Both the position numbers and the translations under genes were made by a program. A model generated the notes under the pieces. It had not been told where the DNA came from, searched no databases, and saw only the letters and a list, made by a program, of their open reading frames with translations. A DNA stretch of 64,000 bases. Source: Chitinophagaceae bacterium. GTDB lineage: Bacteria > Bacteroidota > Bacteroidia > Chitinophagales > Chitinophagaceae. This document shows positions 35,707 through 44,238 of the stretch, in pieces. Position 1 is the first letter of the stretch. Each line of letters begins with the position of its first letter. The stretch is taken from the NCBI GenBank assembly GCA_027486835.1, contig JAIXOJ010000048.1, forward strand, positions 1-64,000. The letters are read 5' to 3'.

Positions 35707-36975
35707 TTAGCTGCAAGCAAGGCTTACTATTTTCATGGTTTCTTTTTGCTTCTGTTCAACGAATTTCTTTGCTTTTCGCACTTTTGTTTTGGCTTTTGCT
35801 GGGTTTTTTGCCATGTCGAGTACTGCTGGAACAAATCGCTTGATGTCCTCCTCCTTGTCAAAATCAAACAGCCAATCCTGCAGTCCAATCGTGTTCCACA
35901 TATAGCCTTTGGTGCTTTGCTCTTCCCATCGTACTAGAATTGCAGATATGCCATGCCCCACACACATAATGGGGCTGTGTTGCTCATAACTAAATAGCCC
36001 TACTGAACGCTTATAGATGCTAATGGCTTCATCAGTAAGCCAACCTGCACTTCTCCACACTACCCGAGGTTTTACATCATTGGGCAAATGGTCATACACC
36101 CAATCTTTACCTATGGGCATTTGGGTTTCATCTTCATGTACAATCAATACTTTCAACTTTGTTTGGCGAACAATTTCCGTTATAGCCTCAATCATGGGTG
36201 CATGATCGTGTGCTTTCATGGCTTCGTTACGGGCATTGCGCTCTTTATCAAACGGTTTGTTTTTGTGGGTGTGCAACCACACGGGTGTCATGCGGTGCTT
36301 GGGTATGCAGCATATAAACTTACCATCGGCTAGGTTATTCGCTTTTAAAAATGCAGTGGCCTTGTTTTCATCTTCCACATCTGTAGCAAAAGCCGCATCG
36401 GGGCCCCATTCCATCACTTTTGCGTGAATCCCTTCCTGTTTTGCCCTATTTAAAGAAGCCGTGTCTCTGAAAAAAACAAAAGCCGCATCGCTCAATATCT
36501 TTTTTTCTGGTGTTCCATACAAGCCATAGGTAACTCCATACACCCCTATTGGTTTTTTAAACACTTGATGAAAGGTGGTTAAATCGGCCCAGCCAATAGT
36601 GGCAGGCCCTGAATTGTTGATTAAAATAGTGGCTTCTTTAATGGCCGCTGCCAATTCAGGCGTTGAGGCTACCCCTTCGGATGACAAACTACCTCGAACA
36701 ATCACCATCTTGGGGAATCGTTGCTTTAACATCGCCACATCATTATCAGGTAGATAGGAGTAATAAGGCCAAAAAATCACCTTTGCTTGGGGCATATATT
36801 GTTCCGCTAACGCCAAAAATCCTGGCGTATGGGCAATGTCGCCAATGTTTTCTACCTGCCAACCAGAGCGCAATAAGATTACGGTGTCTTTTTTAAGGGT
36901 ATGCCCAGATAAGAAAATGGTGAGGATGATTCCAAAGGCAAAAACCTTTCGCTTTAAATGGTTATGCAATTTCAT
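35707..36975 (-). CDS. Exported polysaccharide pyruvyl transferase-like protein
   Basis: This 422-residue protein matches the polysaccharide pyruvyl transferase family (CsaB/WcaK-type, GT-B-like fold). RSGWQVENIGDIAHTPG at the N-terminal Rossmann half is the phosphate-loop region. GVYGVTYGLYG, FFRDTASLNRAKQEGI, MEWGPDAAFA and SYEQHSPIMCVGHGI follow in family order. The first about 26 residues (LKRKVFAFGIILTIFLSG) are a signal peptide or anchor, unlike the cytosolic biosynthetic members. In a degradation locus it may handle pyruvate ketals or be a repurposed glycan-binding or transfer enzyme, which is inference. It is the last gene of the minus-strand group, 392 bases after the beta-glucuronidase. 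Confidence 0.75.
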   Translation of the reverse strand: MKLHNHLKRKVFAFGIILTIFLSGHTLKKDTVILLRSGWQVENIGDIAHTPGFLALAEQYMPQAKVIFWPYYSYLPDNDVAMLKQRFPKMVIVRGSLSSEGVASTPELAAAIKEATILINNSGPATIGWADLTTFHQVFKKPIGVYGVTYGLYGTPEKKILSDAAFVFFRDTASLNRAKQEGIHAKVMEWGPDAAFATDVEDENKATAFLKANNLADGKFICCIPKHRMTPVWLHTHKNKPFDKERNARNEAMKAHDHAPMIEAITEIVRQTKLKVLIVHEDETQMPIGKDWVYDHLPNDVKPRVVWRSAGWLTDEAISIYKRSVGLFSYEQHSPIMCVGHGISAILVRWEEQSTKGYMWNTIGLQDWLFDFDKEEDIKRFVPAVLDMAKNPAKAKTKVRKAKKFVEQKQKETMKIVSLACS

Positions 36976-37260
36976 TTTTGTTTTTTTAAGATGCCGAACT
37001 ATTATTTTATCTAAAGGCTAAATATTTCCACTTAGGAAATAAGCCATTCTGGGATGTTGCCACTAATGCACGAATGGTGACTTACACTTTACCAATTTTA
37101 CCAACTGTGATTATAGTCGCTTTCGCTCCAATGGCACGAACAGTTGTACGACACTAGTTATTTATTTCCGTCTAAAAATTCAAAAAAATACCAGTTGCCT
37201 ACCCTTTTTTGAAACGCTAATACCTAAATACCCGCTATACTCCATTCATTATTATTATTC
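36976..37260. other. Non-coding spacer upstream of the pyruvyl-transferase-like gene
   Basis: This spacer must contain the promoter of the gene ending at 35707. No clean Bacteroidetes promoter could be picked. It holds CACTAATGCACGAATG, a low-complexity word. No gene is seen on either strand. Confidence 0.5.
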
Positions 37261-37304
37261 CATAAAAAGGAAGGGTTGCCAACTCATTTAAAGCTGGCAA
37301 CCCT
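37261..37304 (-). terminator. Terminator of the beta-glucuronidase transcript
   Basis: Reading the minus strand, AGGGTTGCCA (37304-37295) and TGGCAACCCT (37281-37272) form a perfect ten-pair stem with a 13-base loop. It is followed by TCCTTTTTATG. It lies about 65 bases after the beta-glucuronidase stop, so it is a good intrinsic terminator for that gene. Confidence 0.8.
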
Positions 37305-37367
37305 AATGTATTTGATAGCTTAAAGCACAATCTGGGTAAGCATATTTTCACGTAGGGTTTTCAACGT

Positions 37368-39158
37368 CTATTTCCCTTCGTAATACTGATGCAATGTGTA
37401 CCAAGCCAATTTCTTAAATCCTTTATCAGACAATAATCCTTTCCTGTTCCATCCATCTTGAATGCCGTGTAACTGACGGCGAGGGGAGCGAAAATCTGCT
37501 AAAATCCAAGGGGACATCCCTCTTAGAAAAGGTATTTTAGACAACATTTTCAATTGGTTGGTATATAATCGGGCTTGAAATTCTTCGTTCCACACTTCGG
37601 ATGCATCGCCATGTCTGCCGTAGAGTGCCTCGCCACCAAATTCACTGATTACTAAGGGTTTGTTGTATGGGGTTTCCCATGTTCTGGTTAAGCAATCATC
37701 GGGGGTGCCGTTGTACCATCCTAAGTATTCATTACAACCCAATACATCTAAATACTCGCCCAATTGATCATCCAACAAATAGGTATCCTTTTTTTTCCCG
37801 CGACCTATTTCAATAGCAGCGGATAACAATCTGGTATTGTCTAACGACCTGGTGTAGTTACACAAAGCACTTAAAAAGTTATTTCTTGCTTCGGACACTG
37901 GTGTTTCATTGGCCACTGACCAAATGATAATCGATGCCCTGTTCTTATTTTGTGTTACCTCGGCAAGCAATTGGCTTTTGGCTTTGTTCAGTACAGCGGT
38001 ATCCCAATAATGGATGGTCCAATAAACGGGTATTTCTGCCCAAACCAATAACCCCATTTCATCTGCCAATTTCAGCATGGCTTCGTTGTGGGGGTAATGC
38101 GCCAACCTTACATAATTACAACCTAGTTCCTTTGCCCAACCCAAGAGTATCCGTGCATCATCATACCCATTTGCCCTACCCACTCGCTGCGGTATTTCTT
38201 CATGAATACAAATGCCTTTCAGAAAAACAGATTTGCCATTGAGCAGAATATCCGTTCCTTTCGTTTCTATGGTTCGAAAACCAATTTTATCCTTTAGCGT
38301 GTCATTTCCATTAACCACCAAAACATCGTACAATTTGGGTAATGATGGTGACCAAAGCGTTGGCTTAGCTTCCACTGAAAAAGTTGCTTGGTTATTGGAA
38401 CTAATGAGTACCGATTTGTCAATCTTTAGTTCAGGAATAAGCACCTTCACTGTTTTGTTCGTTTCAAACTTGTTTAAAGTAATAGCTCCATTAATGGTGG
38501 TGAAGCTGCCTTTTTTAAGCTGAATGGAATAATCTTCCACAAAATTTTGTTCTGTTTCTGCCAAGTAAACATCACGGGTGATGCCGCCATAATTAAACCA
38601 GTCGGTGTTGACAGTAGGCACACCGTCTGCCCTACGCTTGTTGTCCACTTTTACTACAACGAAATTGTCTTTTTCATTTATCAACCCCGTTACTTCAAAC
38701 GAAAATGGGGTAAACCCACCCTCGTGTTCACCTAGTTTTTTGCCATTCAAATACACAATGCTGTAGTAATTGATGGCTCCAAAATAAAGGAACAACCGCT
38801 TGCTAGGCTTTACCTGATAGTCAAACGATTTTTTGTACCACACCGTGCCTTCATACAGTTGCAATTTCTCCCGTTGAGAATTCCAATCGCCAGGTACATT
38901 CAAATAGTCTGTAGGTACGAAATCATACTCTACAAACTCTTTTTTCGACTTCGGCTTGGCGTTCATAAAGAAGCCATTCGGGTTTTCTTTTAGCCGATAA
39001 TCATAGAATCCATTTTCGTAGGGGTCAATTAAAATCTCCCATTTCCCGTTTAGACTCGTTTTTGTTCTCCCTTCAATATTGTTAACCAAAGTGAGCTGCT
39101 GGCAAATACCCGCAAAAGGCAATAACCAAAAGATTGCCCATAAAAGATTCTTATTCAT
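37368..39158 (-). CDS. GH2 beta-glucuronidase-type enzyme, exported
   Basis: Using the ATG at 39158 gives MNKNLLWAIFWLLPFAGICQ, a proper signal peptide; a longer frame from 39263 would bury it behind 35 residues. The roughly 596-residue product has a GH2 jelly roll (TSLNGKWEILIDP, GTVWYKKSF, VYLNGKKLGEHEGGFTPF), an Ig-like domain and a barrel. IIWSVANETP gives acid/base Glu418, and VISEFGGEALYG gives nucleophile Glu506. SEFGGEA and the length fit beta-glucuronidase (GusA-like), although related beta-galactosidases exist. It would release beta-linked glucuronic acid. A terminator follows at 37261-37304, and two tandem hairpins separate it from the upstream beta-helix gene. Confidence 0.88.
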   Translation of the reverse strand: MNKNLLWAIFWLLPFAGICQQLTLVNNIEGRTKTSLNGKWEILIDPYENGFYDYRLKENPNGFFMNAKPKSKKEFVEYDFVPTDYLNVPGDWNSQREKLQLYEGTVWYKKSFDYQVKPSKRLFLYFGAINYYSIVYLNGKKLGEHEGGFTPFSFEVTGLINEKDNFVVVKVDNKRRADGVPTVNTDWFNYGGITRDVYLAETEQNFVEDYSIQLKKGSFTTINGAITLNKFETNKTVKVLIPELKIDKSVLISSNNQATFSVEAKPTLWSPSLPKLYDVLVVNGNDTLKDKIGFRTIETKGTDILLNGKSVFLKGICIHEEIPQRVGRANGYDDARILLGWAKELGCNYVRLAHYPHNEAMLKLADEMGLLVWAEIPVYWTIHYWDTAVLNKAKSQLLAEVTQNKNRASIIIWSVANETPVSEARNNFLSALCNYTRSLDNTRLLSAAIEIGRGKKKDTYLLDDQLGEYLDVLGCNEYLGWYNGTPDDCLTRTWETPYNKPLVISEFGGEALYGRHGDASEVWNEEFQARLYTNQLKMLSKIPFLRGMSPWILADFRSPRRQLHGIQDGWNRKGLLSDKGFKKLAWYTLHQYYEGK

Positions 39159-39184
39159 CGTTACCATTTGTTTATTTAGAAACA

Positions 39185-39239
39185 ATGGCAGGAAACTAAT
39201 CCTGCCATGTTTAGTTGAGTGGCAAATTTCCATTGCCAC
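39185..39239 (-). terminator. Two tandem hairpins between minus-strand genes
   Basis: GTGGCAA/TTGCCAC (39219-39225 with 39233-39239) and ATGGCAGGA/TCCTGCCAT (39185-39193 with 39200-39208) are both perfect inverted repeats. They lie between the beta-helix stop at 39303 and the beta-glucuronidase start. T-rich sequence follows the second on the minus strand. They may terminate or attenuate transcription. Confidence 0.5.
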
Positions 39240-39302
39240 GCTTATTTTATCTCCAAAATGCAATTATCCCAGTTTCTATTTTGCGGAAGTAGCTGGCTAA
39301 TT

Positions 39303-42143
39303 CTATTTTACACAACCAATGGTAATTAGCTTTCCTTCATTTTTATAGGCCACTAAGTAATAGCCCTTTCTAAGCTTGGAAACATCCACTCTTGTTTGTG
39401 TTGAGCGTGATGCCACAGAAACTCTTGACATCACTACACCATTTGAATGTATTATTTCTACACTAGCTCCTTCCCCACTTAAAGGATGCGTAACAATTAC
39501 GTAATCCTTTATTGGATTTGGATTAATGGCTAATACTTCCTGTTTGGGATTTGATTGGATTTGTACCACTTTGCTGTAAGTGAATGTACCATCCTTATCA
39601 ACCATTTTTAATCGATAGTAAGCCGTATGGTTAACCCCTTCATCTGTATAGGAATACCTATTTTCTCCTGAATTATTTCTTGCAGCAACTGAACCTACTG
39701 GGTGGTAGTTCCGTCCGTCCGCACTTCTCTCCACCACAAATTGTTGTGCATTGATTTCAGCAGCGGTTACCCATTGTAATTCGATATGATTACTTGCCCT
39801 ATGTCCACTAAATGAAATCAAATTAACTGGAAGCACTACCGCTTCAGGCGCAAAAGACAATCCCCTGAAAACATAATTGGCACCAGCTTGCGCTAGTATG
39901 GCGCTTACAGGTTTTATCGGGCTGGTTCGGCCAGCCGTATCCATAGTATAAGTAAGTCGATTGTTACCTGTGGTATTTTGTACCCCAATACTGTAAATCA
40001 TCGGGTGACCAGATTTCCCCATTCTTGCTATCAGAGAATAAGCACCTCCCGTTGGGTAATAAGCATTTCCCGTGCCCACACTTGCACCCACCCATGTGTT
40101 GGTTGTTTTATTAAAATAGTATTTAGTAATACCATAACTAGCATCAGCAATGTACAACAGGTCATAACCAGTACCATTCCAACTAACCGTAGAATCCGCA
40201 TCTAGAAAAGCGAAGGATTGAAAATTATTAGCCGTTTGGGTAATAACCGGTGATAATGTGGTGGTGGTAATGGGCAAGGCATCAGCACTTACACTTAGGT
40301 TATTAAAAGCATATTGCAAGTACAATTGCTTTTTAATGATGTTAATATAACGGGCGGGTGTAGGCAACAATGGCTTAGGGATACTCGTGTTGCCAAAAGG
40401 AACATAAGAGATGTTGTTAGCATTTACCCAGAACGCACTACCATCTACACTGGCTACCACCTTAGCCGTACCGTTTGCCGAAGTAGGGAATTTGGTAGAA
40501 TAATCCACCGCACCAGCCCCATTAATCCTTGCAATAATTTTATTGGTAGCCGCTAACTGACAAACCGTTGCCGCTGTGCCAGTTGGTTTATCATACCCTA
40601 TCAAGGAAAGGTATCTTCCATCATCTGAAAGGTTCAGTTGCCCTTCGCTTGCCGTTGTAGGACTGATGGTTAAGCCAGCAAGCATCAAATTGTTAACGGG
40701 GGTTGATTGGTTGGCAACGGTGCTAGCAAATTGCAAGAGGCTTACTTCAGATGAAGGGGCATTGGTAACCAACGTAGTAACCCCATCTCCTACTCTAGAA
40801 ACGACAATGTTTTTACTGGTGTTGGTGTAAGGCAACGAACCCACATACTCATATGCCCCTATGTCTGGAATATCATTATAAGGTCGGGCTGCTCCTGAAA
40901 AATCGGTATTAGCGTAGAGTCCTACAATGTCAGTTCCTGCATCTATGGCTGGGCTACCCACTAGTAAAGAAAAATCTCTTTGCAACGTATCCTTAAACAA
41001 CGGGTTTTGAACAATATCGCTTGGGCTACTATATCCTTTTGTGGTGCCGTTGTACAATACATTATACCCTGTACTAACTTTTGATGATTTTACAAAGCTG
41101 TTAAATGGCTTACCAGTACGGGCATACAATATGTTGTTGAAAATTGTGGAATTGGTTGCCGTATTCACTGAAATCTCGCCGTTATTCAGTACATCCCCAT
41201 TAAAGAAACTGGTGTTGTTGACAACATCTACGTAGTTACTTCTAAATATATGGATTCCTGAACCGCCATTGTAATAGCAAACATTATTTTCAATCAATGT
41301 TCTTGCTGTGTAAGCGGGTAAATTATTGGTGGAAAGCGAGCCATCGTTTCTGTCTATAATGATTCCATGCCCATCTTCTATTTTACAATTATAATTCCAA
41401 GGCACAAACAGCTTATTCCCATACACCTTGTTGCCTGAAATAATATTATGGTTGGTTGTAGTGCCATCGGAATTCCAAGAATTTAATAATGAAATACCGC
41501 TTGAACCATATAAGCAATACCAACAGTTATTGTACACTTCATTGTTCTTGATTACAATATAATCCGCCTCAAGGGCATTGATACCAGCACCACAATCGTG
41601 AATTTTGTTTCGTTCAATAAAAATATGGTGGGGTTTAAAAGTGGCAATGGTTCTACCATCTACCGAAATGCCATTGCCATTAAATTTAGGCAACACCGTT
41701 CCGCTCGTATCGGTACATCCACCTGGCTGCGCTAGTGCATCTGCAAGGGTAACATTGGCATTGTTCCCTATTATTTCAAACCCACTAATCTTTATATAGC
41801 TTGCCTTAACGGTAAAACCACTCCATCCAGAAAACTTAATTACTGGGGATGCTCCAGGATAGTTGGTGTAAACAATGTATTTTAAGTAGGTGCCGCTTCT
41901 GGTAATGTTTACCGTTAAACACCCGGGGCAGATATTGGTGTAGGTGCCATTCATTACAAAAACAGTATCCCCTGCTGCGGTTAAGTCAGATGCTGCTTGA
42001 ATTGTTTTTTTGGGGAGGATGGTGTCTGTACCTGCATTTTTATCATTGCCTTTTATAGAACTAACATAATAATTGGTCGCGTTTAAACTCGTTATGCAAA
42101 ATAGCAATGCGAAAATCAAAATAACCCCTTTCGTTGAATGCAT
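39303..42143 (-). CDS. Second beta-helix T9SS cargo protein with RVGDG module
   Basis: This 946-residue exported protein has the same plan as the 3891-6830 product. It has a signal peptide (1-22) and a right-handed beta-helix (about 23-430, TNYYVSSIKGNDKNAG, then IERNKIHDCG and IENNVCYYNGGSGIHI). The RVGDG module follows (about 440-775: VVSRVGDGVTTLV, SEGQLNLSDDGRYLSLIGYD, FQSFAFLDADSTVSWNGTGYD). Next come an Ig/FN3-like linker (LPVNLISFSGHRASN) and a T9SS sorting domain (LAINPNPIKDYVIVTHP to the end). It is likely displayed on the surface. The helix has no identified catalytic residues. It lies 95 bases downstream of a gene encoding the module alone and is closer to that module than to the 979-residue protein. 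Confidence 0.85.
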   Translation of the reverse strand: MHSTKGVILIFALLFCITSLNATNYYVSSIKGNDKNAGTDTILPKKTIQAASDLTAAGDTVFVMNGTYTNICPGCLTVNITRSGTYLKYIVYTNYPGASPVIKFSGWSGFTVKASYIKISGFEIIGNNANVTLADALAQPGGCTDTSGTVLPKFNGNGISVDGRTIATFKPHHIFIERNKIHDCGAGINALEADYIVIKNNEVYNNCWYCLYGSSGISLLNSWNSDGTTTNHNIISGNKVYGNKLFVPWNYNCKIEDGHGIIIDRNDGSLSTNNLPAYTARTLIENNVCYYNGGSGIHIFRSNYVDVVNNTSFFNGDVLNNGEISVNTATNSTIFNNILYARTGKPFNSFVKSSKVSTGYNVLYNGTTKGYSSPSDIVQNPLFKDTLQRDFSLLVGSPAIDAGTDIVGLYANTDFSGAARPYNDIPDIGAYEYVGSLPYTNTSKNIVVSRVGDGVTTLVTNAPSSEVSLLQFASTVANQSTPVNNLMLAGLTISPTTASEGQLNLSDDGRYLSLIGYDKPTGTAATVCQLAATNKIIARINGAGAVDYSTKFPTSANGTAKVVASVDGSAFWVNANNISYVPFGNTSIPKPLLPTPARYINIIKKQLYLQYAFNNLSVSADALPITTTTLSPVITQTANNFQSFAFLDADSTVSWNGTGYDLLYIADASYGITKYYFNKTTNTWVGASVGTGNAYYPTGGAYSLIARMGKSGHPMIYSIGVQNTTGNNRLTYTMDTAGRTSPIKPVSAILAQAGANYVFRGLSFAPEAVVLPVNLISFSGHRASNHIELQWVTAAEINAQQFVVERSADGRNYHPVGSVAARNNSGENRYSYTDEGVNHTAYYRLKMVDKDGTFTYSKVVQIQSNPKQEVLAINPNPIKDYVIVTHPLSGEGASVEIIHSNGVVMSRVSVASRSTQTRVDVSKLRKGYYLVAYKNEGKLITIGCVK

Positions 42144-42238
42144 AGTTCTATTATTATTTGTCTCCCAATTATTTAGCGTCTAAGACTTAAACCCTCTCTT
42201 CAAATATTTATCCCCCCTTGAATGTTCCCTATTTGTAT

Positions 42239-43366
42239 TTACTCTACAGCAGTAAGAGCAGGTGCAAAAGCAAGGCCACGGAAAATGAAGTTTTCACCCG
42301 CTTTAGCCAATACCGTACTTTCTGGTTTTATGGCCCCAGTCCTGCCGCCTTTGTCCGTTGTGGCAATCAATTTCGTATCTCCTTTTAAGCTAACACTACT
42401 TACTGAATAAATCACCGGATTTCCTGCTGCATTGATGGTAGCAATAATGCCACTTGTGCCACCATTGGGGTAGTAGGCATTTCCTTGACCAACACTTGCA
42501 GCCATCCATGTATTGGAAGCCGCATCAAAATAATATTTTGAAATTCCGTAAGAAATGTCACAGATGTATAGCAAATCATAGCCAGTGTTATTCCAACTAA
42601 CGGCCGGGTCTGCATCTAAAAAAGCAAAGGATTGATTGTTGTTAGCTGTTTGTGCGATAACAGGTTTTACGGTAGTAGTGGAGGTAGGCAATGGCTCGGC
42701 GGTAGCACTTAAATTGGCAAAACCAGCTTGCGTATATAATTGCCCTTTAAATAAACCGGCAAAACGGGTATTGTTAAATCGCGTAACTACTTCTTTGGCG
42801 GCACTAGCCCCAAGCGGTAGGTAACTAACATTATTGACTGCTGCCCAAAAGGCAGCCCCATCTTTACTAACGGCAATTCTTACCGCTCCATTTGTGGTAG
42901 TGGTAAATTTTGTTGAATTATCCACCGTGCCATTAGCGTCCACACGGGCAATTACCTTTTTGGTTTCCGCCAAAATACATTCCGCAGTGGCAGTACCTAC
43001 TGGTTTATCATAACCCAAAACAGCAATAAAGCGACCATCTTGCGACAAACTTATTTGTCCTTCATAAGGCACTGTGGGGCTTAGGGTAATGGCAGGTAGT
43101 TCAATTTTTTTAAGCGGTGCCGCTTGATTGGGTGTTTTATAACTAAACTCTAATAAACTAACATTGGCCGAAGGTGCATTTGCCACTAATGGCGTAGTAC
43201 CATCACCCACTCGGGACACAACAATGTTTCTTGAATTAACTACTTGGGTTTGTGCTTGTAGGGTAATCGCTCCAAAAAAGGCTAGCGCAATTAATAATTT
43301 TTTCTTAGACAATTTTACGGAGGCGTTGTAATTTTTTTTCAATGTGGGCAATTTTAAAGCAATCAT
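42239..43366 (-). CDS. Stand-alone exported RVGDG-module protein
   Basis: After an N-terminal export signal (KKKLLIALAFFGAITLQAQ) this 375-residue protein consists almost only of the beta-rich module embedded in both beta-helix proteins. It has VVSRVGDGTTPLVANAP, YEGQISLSQDGRFIAVLGYD, FAFLDADPAVSWNNTGYD, ISKYYFDAASNTWMAASVGQ and FRGLAFAP at the end. The repeated W/Y-rich blades and SLSxDGRxxxxxGYD pattern suggest a beta-propeller. It lacks a sorting domain, so it is probably periplasmic or released. Function unknown; glycan binding is a guess. Its product and the neighbouring 946-residue protein share near-identical stretches, evidence of recent duplication. A direct-repeat operator candidate lies just upstream. 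Confidence 0.82.
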   Translation of the reverse strand: MIALKLPTLKKNYNASVKLSKKKLLIALAFFGAITLQAQTQVVNSRNIVVSRVGDGTTPLVANAPSANVSLLEFSYKTPNQAAPLKKIELPAITLSPTVPYEGQISLSQDGRFIAVLGYDKPVGTATAECILAETKKVIARVDANGTVDNSTKFTTTTNGAVRIAVSKDGAAFWAAVNNVSYLPLGASAAKEVVTRFNNTRFAGLFKGQLYTQAGFANLSATAEPLPTSTTTVKPVIAQTANNNQSFAFLDADPAVSWNNTGYDLLYICDISYGISKYYFDAASNTWMAASVGQGNAYYPNGGTSGIIATINAAGNPVIYSVSSVSLKGDTKLIATTDKGGRTGAIKPESTVLAKAGENFIFRGLAFAPALTAVE

Positions 43367-43378
43367 TTAGTGTATCTT

Positions 43379-43409
43379 ATTCAATATTAATGAGCAATAA
43401 TTCAATATT
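43379..43409 (-). promoter_or_regulatory. Direct repeat at 21-bp spacing upstream of the module gene
   Basis: ATTCAATATT occurs at 43379-43388 and again at 43400-43409, exactly 21 bases apart and 13-43 bases before the start codon of the minus-strand gene. On that strand TAATATTG (43391-43384) resembles a -7 box. Two direct repeats two helical turns apart near a promoter suggest binding of a regulator, but this is inference. Confidence 0.4.
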
Positions 43410-43719
43410 GAGAGGCAAACTTAAAGGAATAATGAATACAGATTCCATTCTGATGCGGATGGGATGAAAAAAATAAAATCAATGTCAGAGAAAAAAAATT
43501 ACTGGGTTTAAGAATTTCAATTGTTGGGAATTTTATTGAAATAAAAAGAGCAAGCAGTATTGAGTATCGAGGTAATCCTTGATGGATGTGTTGCATTAGT
43601 AATGCATACCTCACTATTGTTGTGTTTCTTGCATCAATACAATTTGCAGGGGATTTTCAACAAACAAAAAGACGAACACAAACTTTGATTATCCGATCAA
43701 TACTCCATTTTTTGCTTCC

Positions 43720-44099
43720 GCAAAGTTTGCGGGCTATATTTTGTTTAACTTTTTTCATCAGCAAACTTTGCGGGTTAAACAAGAATTATTTTTTGGCGCC
43801 AGCAAAGTTTGCGGGCTGCTTTTTAATCGAAAAATGGCTTCCGCAAGGCTTGCTAGCCCAATTTTGTTTAACTTTTTTCATCAGCAAACTTTGCGGATTA
43901 AACAAGAAATATTTTTTGGCGCCAGCAAAGTTTGCGGACTACTTTTTTTCCTAAAAATGGCTTCCGCAAGGCTTGCTAGCCCAATTCTTTTACATTTTAT
44001 TCATCAGCAAACTTTGCGGATTAAACAAGAAATATTTTTTGACGCCAGCAAAGTTTGCCAGCAGCGCAATCGTTGTAAAGTGGCATAGGCAATGTTTGC
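43720..44099. repeat. Tandem array E: 11-bp palindrome every 41 bp
   Basis: Palindromic 11-mers of the type GCAAACTTTGC, GCAAAGTTTGC or GCAAGGCTTGC start at 43720, 43761, 43802, 43843, 43884, 43925, 43966, 44007, 44048 and (GCAATGTTTGC) 44089. That is ten copies at exactly 41-base spacing. The 30-base gaps repeat every third unit, so a 123-base trimer is the higher-order unit (from 43738, 43861 and 43984). A possible eleventh, degenerate copy lies near 43678. Many copies are extended by CGG or CCG to 15 bases. Non-coding. Confidence 0.95.
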
Positions 44100-44193
44100 A
44101 TACATTTCTTTAGAGAAAAATAGCGTGAAAAACCAGTAATTTTTTAATTTTTCCTTAAATAATCGCAGCGACTGTTCATTTTTTTCAAATTTT

Positions 44194-44224
44194 TTTGCCA
44201 TTTTCCAAGATCCCTTTATTTTCG
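44194..44224 (+). promoter_or_regulatory. Bacteroidetes-type promoter of the DUF6261-like gene
   Basis: TTTG at 44194-44197 is followed after exactly 19 bases by TATTTTCG at 44217-44224, matching TTTG-N19-TAnnTTTG with one mismatch. The start codon is 15 bases beyond the -7 box, so the leader would be very short. The best promoter visible in the window. Confidence 0.65.
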
Positions 44225-44238
44225 AAAAAAAAATTAAA

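Noticed and set aside
39159-39263. Upstream start for the beta-glucuronidase gene
   Set aside because: It would add 35 residues before a normal signal peptide and spans the hairpins between the genes.
43586-44088. Two overlapping frames through array E
   Set aside because: Period 123 is divisible by three, which keeps frames open. The palindromes and lack of protein-like composition argue for non-coding DNA.
43720-44099. CRISPR array
   Set aside because: The 11-base repeat and 30-base gaps superficially fit, but the gaps themselves repeat every third unit, the repeat is too short and no cas genes are present.
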